Shown one piece after another: positions 22,736 through 31,855 of a stretch of DNA of 47,852 nucleotides (its first letter is position 1; each line of letters begins with the position of its first letter). Position numbers and translations under genes: made by a program. The notes below the pieces were generated by a model that worked only from the letters and a program-made list of their open reading frames with translations, made no database searches and was not told where the DNA came from. Source of the DNA: Micromonospora sp. MP36 (GTDB lineage: Bacteria > Actinomycetota > Actinomycetes > Mycobacteriales > Micromonosporaceae). Location of the stretch: positions 1 through 47,852 of the forward strand of contig NZ_VSFA01000053.1 in the NCBI RefSeq assembly GCF_008119785.1, given 5' to 3'.

Positions 22736-23200
22736 TCAGAGCCGACGTGCGGGTGGGCGCCATGCCCAGGAGAGCATCGCCAGCCCCGCGAAGATGGCGG
22801 GAGCGATGAGGTTGCTCAGGGCTTGGTGCGTGGCGAGGTGCGAAGCGGCCGCACCAATCATATTGATCATGATGCCGGCATAGGCCCACTCCTTCAAACG
22901 GGGCAGCCCCGGCGGCAGCACGACCCCGGCGGCGATGACCTTCGCGGCACCCATGATTGTGGCCAGATAGCTGGGGTACCCCAGGTCGATCATCACCGGG
23001 TAGAACGGTGCCATCCGGAGCAGATCCATCGCGCCGCCAACCGCGCATTCACCGGCCACCATCGCAGTGAGCACCCAGTAGGCGCCAGTGCGGTGACGGC
23101 GTAGAGCGGCGGCTGCTACGGCGGCTGGCCGGGTGGTCATGATCGCTGGCCCTGTGGCTCCACCGTCCGGTCCGGACGCTGGAGCTGGCGCTCGTGCCAT
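22736..23200 (-). CDS. DoxX-like membrane protein
   Basis: 154 residues. ATG 23200 has GGAGGG five bases upstream; a later in-frame ATG at 23140 lacks one. A soluble, Ala/Pro-rich N-terminus is followed by four membrane helices, with LGYPSYLATIMGAAKVIAAGVVLPP and RLKEWAYAGIMINMIGAAASH matching DoxX-like (DoxX_2) proteins. It is divergent from the TetR gene at 23272 and its promoter shares the palindrome there. Probable target of that TetR. Confidence 0.78.
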   Translation of the reverse strand: MARAPAPASGPDGGATGPAIMTTRPAAVAAAALRRHRTGAYWVLTAMVAGECAVGGAMDLLRMAPFYPVMIDLGYPSYLATIMGAAKVIAAGVVLPPGLPRLKEWAYAGIMINMIGAAASHLATHQALSNLIAPAIFAGLAMLSWAWRPPARRL

Positions 23201-23234
23201 CGGAACCCTCCTATCGACACGGACACGTTTCCTT

Positions 23235-23253
23235 AATATAAGTACGGTACCGT
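23235..23253. promoter_or_regulatory. TetR operator candidate between divergent genes
   Basis: ACGGTACCGT (23244-23253) is a perfect 10-bp palindrome beside an AT-rich box, which on the minus strand reads TATATT (23235-23240), a good -10 for the DoxX-like gene. The TetR gene starts 18 bases after the palindrome. Confidence 0.6.
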
Positions 23254-23271
23254 TTCGATGGAGGTGCGGCA

Positions 23272-23976
23272 ATGGTCAATGGTCCTCGACAAGGCGGCAA
23301 CCGTCCCACGCATTCGCCGACGACTGCGCCCGCGGCATCGCGCGCCGCGGAACAAAGCCGGGCTGCCTCGACGGCCTCGTCCCGATCCCCGACCGAGCCC
23401 CGGGAGCCGATTTCACGCGGGGCAGGCGCACGTCAGCGGGTGCTGCAGGCCGCCCTCCAGGTGCTCGACGAGCATGGTCTCCCCGGCTTCACCATGGAGG
23501 CCGTGGCCCGGCGCGCCGGCGCGAGCAAGGCCACCTTGTACCGACACTGGCCCACCGCCGGCGCGCTCATGGTCGACGCCATGGACGCCACGTTCCAGCC
23601 CTTCCCCGAGCCCGACACCGGAAGCGTGGAGACCGACGTCGCCCAGTTGCTCACCGCCTTCGTCGCCCTGCTCGAACACACCCCGTTCCCGCGCCTGCTC
23701 GCCGCCTTCATCGACGCCGCCGAACGTGACCCCACCCTCGCGTCACTCCACGCCGAGTTGACCCGCCGTCGTCGCGAACCGCTCCTCGTCGCGCTGACCC
23801 GCGCACGCGAGCGCGGCCAACTGCCCGGCCATCTCGACCCAGAGCTAGCGGTCGACCTGCTCACCAGCCCGTTCTTCTACCGCCGCTTCGTCGCCCACCG
23901 GCCCATCCCTCCGAACCTGGTCAACGACGTCATCGCCCACGTACTCGGCACGACCTGGCGACCGGCGGACCGATGA
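23272..23976 (+). CDS. TetR-family transcriptional regulator
   Basis: 234 residues. The ATG follows GGAGGTG with five bases of spacing. The first 50 residues are an unusual Ser/Pro/Ala/Arg-rich extension before the helix-turn-helix (RVLQAALQVLDEHGLPGFT, ARRAGASKATLYRHWPTAG). The ligand domain belongs to the TetR_C_33-like group. It is divergent from a DoxX-like gene across a palindromic operator, so local autoregulation and control of that gene are likely. The signal is unknown. Confidence 0.87.
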   Translation: MVNGPRQGGNRPTHSPTTAPAASRAAEQSRAASTASSRSPTEPREPISRGAGARQRVLQAALQVLDEHGLPGFTMEAVARRAGASKATLYRHWPTAGALMVDAMDATFQPFPEPDTGSVETDVAQLLTAFVALLEHTPFPRLLAAFIDAAERDPTLASLHAELTRRRREPLLVALTRARERGQLPGHLDPELAVDLLTSPFFYRRFVAHRPIPPNLVNDVIAHVLGTTWRPADR

Positions 23977-23989
23977 TCAGGCCGCATAC

Positions 23990-24265
23990 ACGCCCGGCGC
24001 GAGCCGTCAGCTCGGGCACGCCGCCGTCCGGTTCGACCTGACCGCCGGCCCGCTGCTCGCGGTCCGCCTGCTGGCCCTCGCCGACGGCGAGCACCTGCTG
24101 CTGGTGACCGTGCACCACATCGTCTTCGACGCCTGGTCGGCCGGACTGTTCCGGGAGGAGCTGATCCGCTGGTACGGCGAGTTCGCCGGCGGCGTACCGG
24201 CCGCAGCGCCGGCGCTGCCGGTGCGCTTCGTCGACCACCTCACCGATCCCCGCGCGCTCCCACCA
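23990..24265 (+). pseudogene. Fragment of an NRPS condensation domain
   Basis: About 90 codons with no start or domain context: RFDLTAGPLLAVRLLAL, then VTVHHIVFDAWSAGLFREEL, which carries the condensation-domain active-site pattern HHxxxDxWS, then ALPVRFVDHL, matching the segment after that motif. The rest of the domain and of the synthetase is missing. It lies between a TetR gene and an unrelated operon, so it is the remains of a lost biosynthetic gene. Confidence 0.75.
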
Positions 24266-24298
24266 GTCAGACGCCGGTTCGCCCGGTCGCTGCGATCG

Positions 24299-24909
24299 TT
24301 ACCGCCCTCCCGCGGAGCGTCGCCGCCGCACCAACAACATGCCAACGACCGTGGCGAGGACAACCAGGACGGCTGCCACCAGCGGAACCTGCCAGGCACC
24401 CTTACCGGTGTCGGGGGCAGCCTGCCGTACGCCCCCGTCGGGCCGGGTGCTCTGCTGGTCGGGTCACCGCTCACCGCCGCGGCTGGAGAGTCGCCACTGT
24501 TCGGTGCCGGCTGGTCGACCGTCACGTCGACGGTGGCCTTCGCCGTGGCGGGCTCGGTGGCCGAGACGGTCACCGTCCACTGCCCGGGGGCTAGCTGAAG
24601 ATCGGCGTGGTAGAAGCCGACGCCTTCGGCGGCGGACATGATTCGGGTGGGACCAATCTTCTGACCGCCGGCCCCGACCGCGACCACGGTCATCGCGACG
24701 CTCTCCGCCACCGGGTGGTTGTCCTTCTTCCAGGTGGCCACAACATCGATTCCGCCCGCACCGTCGCCAGCCACCTCCAGTCTGAGGCCTCCGCCGTGGG
24801 CGAATGCCACGACGGGCGGCAACAGCACGATGGCGAGGGCAGCGGCGCAAGCCAGGAGTAGGCGGCGTCCCGACCTGGCCGCAGCGGTTCGTATCCGGGA
24901 TGTAGTCAT
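24299..24909 (-). pseudogene. Secreted CopC/YtkA-like protein with C-terminal anchor, frameshifted
   Basis: The first 150 codons encode a signal peptide ending in AFAHGG and a beta-rich domain (DVVATWKKDNHPVAESV, FYHADLQLAPGQWTVTVSA), as in CopC/YtkA-like exported proteins. Near 24462 the frame drifts. The adjacent frame continues DQQSTRPDGGVRQAAPDTGKG and a membrane helix (WQVPLVAAVLVVLATVVGML) with RRRR tail, stopping at 24299-24301. One base appears to be missing near 24462. Its ATG overlaps the stop of the gene above (ATGA). Likely a membrane-anchored outer domain; metal binding is possible but unproven. Confidence 0.75.
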
Positions 24910-25649
24910 CGATGGCTCCCCTCAGGCTCCGGGTCGGCGTTGAACGCCCCGGTTCCAGATCCAGCCGGCAAGAAGACGTGGGCGTGCCCGTGACCGGCAT
25001 CGATGTTGAGCACGTCAAGTTGGGTGGCCCCGACGGCCCACGCCCGGACCGCAAGATTCCGCTGCTCCCGCGCGAGGTCGAGCAGCCGGACCCGTTGGGC
25101 GCCCTCGGCGCGCAGCGCCGAGTCGTACGTCTCGACGGCCGCCACCAACTGGTCGAGGGCCATCGCGAAGCTCTCCCGGGCGATGTTCGTCGCGGTCGCG
25201 CCCGACGGCGGATTGTCGTACTCCCGGGCGACCTGCTGCGCCACCTGCCGCCAGCCTGCCACGGTGCTGGCGGGGGCGAGCGCCGGGGCCGCATCGGGAT
25301 CGATCGGGACAGCGGTGGCCAATCCCTGCAGCACTGGGCCGAGCCGCTGCGCCGACGACCGCGCCTGCGCGGTCAGTTCGGTGATCTGGACGGCGTCCCG
25401 CGCCGCATCAGCGGCGCGCAACTCGTCCACCTTGCGCTGCACCGGGTCGGGACGGGCGACGAGCGCGGCGACGGCCGCGGCCACCAGGGCACCGAGGGCG
25501 AACGCCCCCAGGATTCGGATGATTCGGCTCGTCGCCGATCGGGCGTCGGCCGGGGCCGGGCGGCGGGTCGGTGCGCCCGCCACCCGGCGACGGGCCGCCG
25601 CCCCTCCCGCGTTGCGGGAGGGGACAGCGGGGTTCTTCCGTTGCGACAT
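24906..25649 (-). CDS. Membrane-anchored protein of the ThuA operon
   Basis: 247 residues. A basic N-terminus and a single helix IIRILGAFALGALVAAAVAALVA (about residues 43-65) anchor it. The outer domain is helical (MALDQLVAAVETYDSAL, RLLDLAREQRNLAVRAW), and the C-terminal tail has the motif NIDAGHGHAHVFLP, which could bind a metal ion. It starts within the stop of the giant ThuA gene (TGATG overlap) and overlaps the CopC-like gene, so all three are translationally coupled. I recognise no family; a role with the ThuA protein is inferred from context. Confidence 0.7.
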   Translation of the reverse strand: MSQRKNPAVPSRNAGGAAARRRVAGAPTRRPAPADARSATSRIIRILGAFALGALVAAAVAALVARPDPVQRKVDELRAADAARDAVQITELTAQARSSAQRLGPVLQGLATAVPIDPDAAPALAPASTVAGWRQVAQQVAREYDNPPSGATATNIARESFAMALDQLVAAVETYDSALRAEGAQRVRLLDLAREQRNLAVRAWAVGATQLDVLNIDAGHGHAHVFLPAGSGTGAFNADPEPEGSHR

Positions 25650-28600
25650 CAGCTGCCCAGTCGATCGATCAGGGCCTCGGCGTCACGCACCAGGACCTGG
25701 CGGGTGGCGAGGTCGGCCACCTGCTTCGTTGCGAACGACCTGAACTGCTGGAGTACGGCCTTTGCCTCCGCGAGGTCGCCGGCCTCCTCCTCGGCCTTCG
25801 CCTCGTCGAGCTGGGCCCGCAGCGCCGTGGCTATCCCTTTGGAGATGTCGCCGGCGCCGTTGAACCGGTTGACGAGCTGCTTCAGATCGTCGTAGGAGGT
25901 GGTGACCTGGAAGCGGATCGTCTCGGTCGCACGGTTTCCGGCGTGGTCGGTGGCCGTCACTTCGAGCGTGTGCTCACCGAGCGTGAGCTTCCACAGTGGC
26001 AGCTCCCCCACCCCGATGGTCGTGCCGTCGAGGGTTGCCGCGATGGTGGCAACCCCCGAGCCGGCGTCGGCGGCGCTCCAGCCGACGGCCGGCTGGCCGC
26101 TGTCACCGTACGACTGACCGTCGGCGATTCCGCTGATGCTCACTGACGGCGCGATGCCGTCGATCTTGAACGTCTTCGTCGCCGCCACCTCGACGTTGCC
26201 CGCCTTGTCCGTCGACCGGTACGCCAGCTCGTGCGACCCGTCGCCGGAGACGATGACCGGGCCGGTGTAGGCCGTCCATGCGCCACCGTCTAGCTGGTAT
26301 TCGGTCGCCGCGATACCCGACGTGCTGTCGGTGGCCGTCAGCGTCACCGCGATGTCGCCACGGTGCCAGCCGGCGCCGTTGGCCGCCTCGTAGGTGACTG
26401 TCGTCTCCGGCGCTGTCGCGTCGCGCTTGACCACGACGGTGCCGACCGTCGACGTGTTGCCCGCCTTGTCGGTCGCCCGGTACTGGACGGTGTGCTCACC
26501 ATCGGTCTCGATGTCCACGGCGTCGGTTGCGACGGCCCAGTCGGCGTTGTCCAGCTTGTACTCGACCTTGCCGACCCCGGAACCACCCTTCTCGTCGGTC
26601 GCGGCGATCTTGACCTTCGGCGCGGAGGAGTACCAGCCGTTGCTTCCGTCCGGCGCAGCGGGTTCGACGGTCGCCGTCACGGTCGGCGGAGTCCGATCAA
26701 CCACGGTGAGGTGGAAGTAGTCGAACTTCGCCGTCCTGGCGGTCTGTTGGTTCGCGCCGAAGGCGAACAGACCCACCTTGGCCGAGGCGAGGGCACCGTT
26801 CGGGACACCCGTACCGAGCTCGGTCCAGGTCGTGCCATCGCTGGAGTAGTAGCCGCGGAAGGTGTTACCCGCCTTGCTGACCCGCAGCCACCACACGCCG
26901 GTGGTGAGGTTGCTGGCGCTCGGCGCCGGCTGCTGCACCACGCCGCCGACCTCACTGCGCAACTCGATCCGGCGAGCGATCGCCTGGCCGGCCTGGTTGT
27001 CGCTGATGTAGTCGAACTTCACGTAGTTGTCGTCGTCCTGGTAGACGAGCAGACCGGCCTGCTGCCATTGCTCGTTGAAGGCGCTGCCATCGACCTTGGT
27101 CTCGATGGTCCAGTCGCCGTCAGGGGCGGTCTGCAGGATGAAGTTCTTCGTGCCGCTGTTGGAGCTTCCGTAGATGTCGCCCTTCTCGGTGTCGATCTCG
27201 AGATTGCCGCCCGAGACGCGGTACGTGGACGGGTTCGGCCGGACGATCGCGTCCCACCGGCACGCATCGAGTACGGTGCCGTCGAACTCGTCGTTCGGGC
27301 TCGGACGTGTAACCGTGCTGTCCGGGGTGATGTGGAACCAGTCGAACGCCGCGTCGAGCACCGGACGCGAGCCCGTCCCGGACAGCGAGATGAGGCCGAT
27401 GTGCGGGTTGTTGATGCCCGCCAGCGACTTCGTCTGCGCCATCGCGGTGAAGGTCACGCCGTCCGCGGAGTAGGCCGCCCTAAGGTTGCTGCCGTCACTC
27501 GTGAAGCGGACGTAGACGGTGTCGGGGTAGCTGGCGCCGAGGTTGGCCGTGTTGCTCTCCGCGACCTCGTTCGGCTGGCCGTTCTCCTCGCGGATGAACT
27601 GGAAGATGCGCGCGTTGGCGTCATCAGTGCTGCTGCGGCCCTCGAACACCATCTTGGCGTAGTTGTTGTCGTCACCGTAGAGCACCAGACCGGCCTGCTG
27701 GTACGCCTGCCGTGCCAGCAGGGTCAGCTTCGCGGTCGCGGTGAACGGCCCCGACGGGAGTGGCTGCAGCACGATGTTCGGGGTCGTGTTGACGGTGGCG
27801 CCGTAGATGTCGGTGTTACTGGTCGGGATGACCAGCTTGCCGTCGCTGACGCGCATGTCCTGGTTCTCCCGGACCACCTTGGTCCACCGGTTCCGGTCCA
27901 GTTCCGAACCGGTGAAGTCGTCGGAACGGCCGGCGAGGCACAGGTTCAGCGGCGGGTCCACCTTGATGCTCACGGACTTCAGGGTTGCCGCGCCGCGGGC
28001 GTCGGTCACCGTCACCATCGCCTGGTAGGTGCCCGGGGCGGTGTAGGTGTAGGTGGCGTTCTGCGTGGTGGGCTTCGGCGCACCCGCCACTCCGAAGTCC
28101 CACGCGTACGTAAGCGGGTTGTCGCCATCAGGGTCGGTCGCCGTCGCCGTGAAGTTGACGGTGAGCGGAGCGGTCCCGGAGGTGGGGCTCGCGGTGACCT
28201 CGACCAGCGGGCGCTGGTTGTCCGTCACGCCGCGGCCGATGAAGTCGACCCAGTTCACGTTGACCAGCCCGCCGGTGTCCGCGCTTCCGGCCGGGCGGCG
28301 GATCACGAAGTAGATCGTGCCGGTCTCAGCCGGAACGGTGGACAGCGGCAGCGCGAAGTCCCGATACGTCTGCCACCCACCCGTGTTCGGCACCGCCACG
28401 GAGCCGAGCAGCGGACCGTTGTCAGCACCCCAGCGCGCCTCGACCGTGCCGCCCTGGGCGCTGGCCGCAGCCGCGCGGACATTGAACGAGGTCACATTGG
28501 TCAGGTTTGCCGGCTCGAAGGCGAACCAGTCGCCGTCCTCGATGTAGCCGACGTTCTGATAGCCGCCCTGGGTGTCACCCGTGCTCTCCACCTGGACGCC

Positions 28601-31360
28601 GGGAGTGCCCCCGCCCTTGCTGTCCGCGGTGCGGCCGGTCGAGGTGAGGTACTCCGCCTGCTTACGCTTCGGCTGGAGAACGGCGATGTCACTGCCGGTC
28701 AGGGGGCTGGCGTTCTGGCCGCCCTGGTCGGTGTAGGTCGCCTCGATCACCCAGAACAGGTTCGCGTCGGCGCCGTGGCCCCCGTCGGACAGCGTCTGGA
28801 TCGTCCCCGCACACGCGTTCTGCTGGTCGAGCGGGTGTGCGTGGGCGTCGTGGCCCAGCGAGGACTGCACCGTCACCTTCGTGCAGTCGATCTCACCGTC
28901 CTCGGGGTCGGTGACGGTGACGGAGTACTTCACCTGGTCGCCGAACTCGAAGAACCCTCCGTTCGGGGGCAGGTTGATCTTCACCGTCGGCGCGGTGTTG
29001 CCCACCGTGACCCGCACGTTGGCGACCGCGGTCTTGCTGTTCGGGTTGGTCACCGTGAGCTTGGCGGTGTAGTCACCGTTGGCGGTGTAGGTGTGTTCGG
29101 GGTTCGGCTCGGTGGACTGGCCGCCGTCGCCGAAGTCCCAGGCGTACGTCAGCGTGCCCCCGTCCGGATCGCGGGTGCCGGCGCTGGAGAACTGCACGGT
29201 CAGCGGAGCCTTCCCCGAGGTCGGCGTGGCCGAAGCCTTGACAATCGGTGACCGGGTGCCCTTGAGGTAGTCGATCCGGTAGATGCCCGAGTCGGCGTTG
29301 TTGCCGCCGAAGCCCGAACCCCACTCGACGAGATACATGGCTCCGTCCGGTCCGAAGGTGAAGTCCATTGGCCGCTTGAAGTCCATCCCGACCAGCACCT
29401 GGTTGATGTCGACGAGCTTGCCGTCGCCGTCCAGTTGCATGGTGAACATCTTGTTCGAGTTCCACTCGGCAAACAGCGCCTTCCCGTCGTAGTACGCGGG
29501 CCACTTGCGCTCTGAGGCCAGGTTGGGGTTGTAGTGGTAGACCGGGCCGGCCATCGGAGCGCCGCCCCCACCGATCTCGGGGAACGCCGGGTCTCCGGCG
29601 TAGTGGTAGTACACGTCCGCCGCGGTCGCCGCGGGCAGGTTGGTCAGACCCGTGTTGTTCGGTGAGTTGTTGACCGGCGCGGCGCAGTCGAAGGCCGGCC
29701 CGGACACGCCGGTCGCGAAGTCATAGTCCCGGTACGGCTTGTTGTTGCCGATGCAGTACGGCCAGCCGTAGTTGCCGGCCTGCTTGAGGACGTTCCACTC
29801 GACCGTGTTCTCGGGACCGCGGTTCGGGTTCGCCGAGCCCGCGTCCGGTCCGTAGTCCGCGACGAGCACCCGTCCGGTCGCCCGGTCGACGTCGATCCGG
29901 AACGGATTGCGGAAGCCCATGGCGTAGATCTCGGGCTTCGTCTTGTCGGTTCCCGGTGCGAAGAGGTTCCCCGCGGGGATGGTGTACGTGCCATCAGCCT
30001 GCGGCCGGATGCGCAGGATCTTGCCGCGCAGGTCGTTGGTGTTTCCCGACGTGCCCTGCGCGTCCCAGTCCGACCGGCCGGCCCGCTCGTCGATCGGGGC
30101 GTAGCCGTCCGACGCGAACGGGTTCGTGTTGTCGCCGGCGGAGATGACGAGGTTACCGGCGCCGTCGAAGACCAGGTCCCCGCCGTGGTGGCAGCACTCG
30201 GCGCGCTGGACGGGCACGTCCAGGACCTTCTTCTCGGTCGTCAGGTCGAGCATGTCGCCACTCATGGTGAATCGGCTCAGCCGGTCGACGTTCGCTCCGC
30301 TCGGCGAATAGTAGAGGTACACCCAGTTGTTCTCGTCGAACTTCGGGTCGAGGGCCAAGCCGAGCAGGCCGCTCTCGTTGGCGGTGAACACGTCGAGGTG
30401 GCCGGCCTGCACGGTCTGCTGGGTATCCGGCTTGATGACCTTCACATCACCGAGCCGGTCAATGTAGAAGACCCGGCCGTCGTTGGCGACATTGAGGGAC
30501 ATCGGATTCGACGTGTTGTCGTCGAGCGTGACCTTCTCGAAGCTCGAGGTCAGCGTGGCCGAGCAGTCCGCTTTGACCGTGCCAGCGGCCGTCTGCAGAC
30601 CGCCGAGGAGCAGCTTGAGGAACTCCGGCTCGGTGTAGGACTGCTCGGTGTGACCAAGGCCGGTGTACCACGAACGGCCGCCGTCGTAATCCTGGCACCA
30701 CGTGATCGGGTGCTCGGCGCCCATCGCGCCCGCACCCGGGCTGTACGACTTCTCGTCCATCGAGGTGAGGACGTGAACCTTGCCGCGCGGGTTGGTGCGG
30801 TAGTTGTACCACTCGTCGTACCGCGTCCACCGCGCCGGCAGTTCCTTCGTCGACGGGTGGGCCGGATCCTCCACCTTGACGGTGGCGTTCTGTTGGGCGG
30901 GGTGGGAGTTGAAGTAGGCCCCGACAAGGTTGCCGTACCACGCCCAGTCGTACTCCGTGTCGGCTGCGGCATGGACACCGGCGTAGCCACCGCCGGCCTG
31001 GACGTAGCGTTCGAACGCCGCCTGCTGGTCGGTGTTGAGCACGTCGCCGGTCGTCGACAGCCAGATGACGACGTCGTAGTTGGCGAGGTTCTCATCGGTG
31101 AACTGGGTCGAGTCCTCGGTGGTGTCGACGGCGAAGTTGTTTTCCTGCCCCAGTTTCTGGATCGCCGCGATGCCGTTGGGGATGGAGCTGTGCCGGAAGC
31201 CGGCGGTCTTCGAGAAAACGAGGGCCCGGAAGTCGGGTTCCGCCGTCGCGGTGCTGGTGCCCGCCGCAGCGGCTGGGCCGGTCAACGCGGCCAGGCCGGT
31301 GGGGACGGCCAGCACCGCAGCCAGGACCACCGCCCGGAGACGGCGCCATGATGATGCCAC
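25649..31360 (-). CDS. Giant secreted ThuA / sugar dehydrogenase / PKD / CBM6 protein
   Basis: 1903 residues. GTG 31360 follows GAAGGAG and begins a signal peptide (residues 1-33). Domains in order: ThuA-like glutamine-amidotransferase fold, about 44-260 (ALVFSKTAGFRHSSIPNG, GGGYAGVHAAADTEYDW); PQQ-type glucose/sorbosone dehydrogenase beta-propeller, about 275-690 (ECCHHGGDLVFDGAGNLVISAGD, YAMGFRNPFRIDV); PKD, 693-775 (LTYAWDFGDGG); a CBM6-like domain, about 900-1040; second PKD, 1053-1133; two concanavalin/DUF1349-like sandwiches, about 1140-1350 and 1357-1550; OmpL47-type repeats, about 1553-1735; an Ig-like domain to 1820; and a C-terminal helical bundle. Probably an extracellular sugar-oxidising or glycan-binding enzyme. 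It heads a three-gene operon. Confidence 0.88.
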   Translation of the reverse strand: MASSWRRLRAVVLAAVLAVPTGLAALTGPAAAAGTSTATAEPDFRALVFSKTAGFRHSSIPNGIAAIQKLGQENNFAVDTTEDSTQFTDENLANYDVVIWLSTTGDVLNTDQQAAFERYVQAGGGYAGVHAAADTEYDWAWYGNLVGAYFNSHPAQQNATVKVEDPAHPSTKELPARWTRYDEWYNYRTNPRGKVHVLTSMDEKSYSPGAGAMGAEHPITWCQDYDGGRSWYTGLGHTEQSYTEPEFLKLLLGGLQTAAGTVKADCSATLTSSFEKVTLDDNTSNPMSLNVANDGRVFYIDRLGDVKVIKPDTQQTVQAGHLDVFTANESGLLGLALDPKFDENNWVYLYYSPSGANVDRLSRFTMSGDMLDLTTEKKVLDVPVQRAECCHHGGDLVFDGAGNLVISAGDNTNPFASDGYAPIDERAGRSDWDAQGTSGNTNDLRGKILRIRPQADGTYTIPAGNLFAPGTDKTKPEIYAMGFRNPFRIDVDRATGRVLVADYGPDAGSANPNRGPENTVEWNVLKQAGNYGWPYCIGNNKPYRDYDFATGVSGPAFDCAAPVNNSPNNTGLTNLPAATAADVYYHYAGDPAFPEIGGGGAPMAGPVYHYNPNLASERKWPAYYDGKALFAEWNSNKMFTMQLDGDGKLVDINQVLVGMDFKRPMDFTFGPDGAMYLVEWGSGFGGNNADSGIYRIDYLKGTRSPIVKASATPTSGKAPLTVQFSSAGTRDPDGGTLTYAWDFGDGGQSTEPNPEHTYTANGDYTAKLTVTNPNSKTAVANVRVTVGNTAPTVKINLPPNGGFFEFGDQVKYSVTVTDPEDGEIDCTKVTVQSSLGHDAHAHPLDQQNACAGTIQTLSDGGHGADANLFWVIEATYTDQGGQNASPLTGSDIAVLQPKRKQAEYLTSTGRTADSKGGGTPGVQVESTGDTQGGYQNVGYIEDGDWFAFEPANLTNVTSFNVRAAAASAQGGTVEARWGADNGPLLGSVAVPNTGGWQTYRDFALPLSTVPAETGTIYFVIRRPAGSADTGGLVNVNWVDFIGRGVTDNQRPLVEVTASPTSGTAPLTVNFTATATDPDGDNPLTYAWDFGVAGAPKPTTQNATYTYTAPGTYQAMVTVTDARGAATLKSVSIKVDPPLNLCLAGRSDDFTGSELDRNRWTKVVRENQDMRVSDGKLVIPTSNTDIYGATVNTTPNIVLQPLPSGPFTATAKLTLLARQAYQQAGLVLYGDDNNYAKMVFEGRSSTDDANARIFQFIREENGQPNEVAESNTANLGASYPDTVYVRFTSDGSNLRAAYSADGVTFTAMAQTKSLAGINNPHIGLISLSGTGSRPVLDAAFDWFHITPDSTVTRPSPNDEFDGTVLDACRWDAIVRPNPSTYRVSGGNLEIDTEKGDIYGSSNSGTKNFILQTAPDGDWTIETKVDGSAFNEQWQQAGLLVYQDDDNYVKFDYISDNQAGQAIARRIELRSEVGGVVQQPAPSASNLTTGVWWLRVSKAGNTFRGYYSSDGTTWTELGTGVPNGALASAKVGLFAFGANQQTARTAKFDYFHLTVVDRTPPTVTATVEPAAPDGSNGWYSSAPKVKIAATDEKGGSGVGKVEYKLDNADWAVATDAVDIETDGEHTVQYRATDKAGNTSTVGTVVVKRDATAPETTVTYEAANGAGWHRGDIAVTLTATDSTSGIAATEYQLDGGAWTAYTGPVIVSGDGSHELAYRSTDKAGNVEVAATKTFKIDGIAPSVSISGIADGQSYGDSGQPAVGWSAADAGSGVATIAATLDGTTIGVGELPLWKLTLGEHTLEVTATDHAGNRATETIRFQVTTSYDDLKQLVNRFNGAGDISKGIATALRAQLDEAKAEEEAGDLAEAKAVLQQFRSFATKQVADLATRQVLVRDAEALIDRLGS

Positions 31361-31855
31361 GGGTACTCCTTCGGTCGCGCCGCGCAATGCGCGCGGCTAG
31401 GGGTGCCGGTTCGTACGAGTGGTGCCGCCGGGCATCAGCCCGGCGGGGCGACCGCGGGAGCTGCCGTCGACAACGCGCAAGAGCCATCAGGCGTCCGCTA
31501 CGCTTCGAAACCGGTGCTCCCGACTCGCCCGGGTCGGCGAGGGAGACCCTGGACGGGTCGCCCTCGGATCGGAAGTCCTTCGCCTTGTGCCTTCCTCCCT
31601 TCGATCCGGCCCGGCGGGCTGCCGTGCCGTGGCAGGCCGCCGGGGTTGGGTGGCACGGGTCACTCGAGGCCGTCACCTCGGTGAGCCCCGGTGTGCGCGG
31701 CCGGTCGCTACCGGCCGCGCACACCACGCAAGTGGTCCATGGCAAGTCGGTCGAGGTGTGAGCGGTGGCGCCCACCGGATGAGGTAGGTGGGCACACATC
31801 CCTGGTTGCGATACCAGGCCGCACCGCAGCGCTCGAGGCGGGAAGCCACCGGATC
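31361..31855. other. Long intergenic region between the ROK repressor and the ThuA operon
   Basis: 495 bases with no convincing gene. It contains a perfect 16-bp hairpin (separate entry), a smaller one CCTGGT-TGCGAT-ACCAGG (31799-31816), and a purine-rich stretch near 31520-31600 on the side of the ThuA leader. I looked for a riboswitch consensus on the minus strand and did not find one I could support. Confidence 0.6.
31688..31723 (-). terminator. Strong terminator hairpin after the ROK regulator
   Basis: GGTGTGCGCGGCCGGT (31688-31703), loop CGCT, ACCGGCCGCGCACACC (31708-31723): a perfect 16-bp stem. It lies downstream of the ROK gene on the minus strand and before the ThuA operon; no T-tract. 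Confidence 0.7.

Noticed and set aside
26363..29251. 962-codon plus-strand open frame
   Set aside because: It lies antisense to the giant ThuA gene; composition is Val/Arg/Gly-rich and no domain is recognisable.
31361..31687. c-di-AMP or c-di-GMP riboswitch in the ThuA leader
   Set aside because: A few purine-rich words look suggestive, but I could not match the conserved core of either class by eye; a covariance search would decide.
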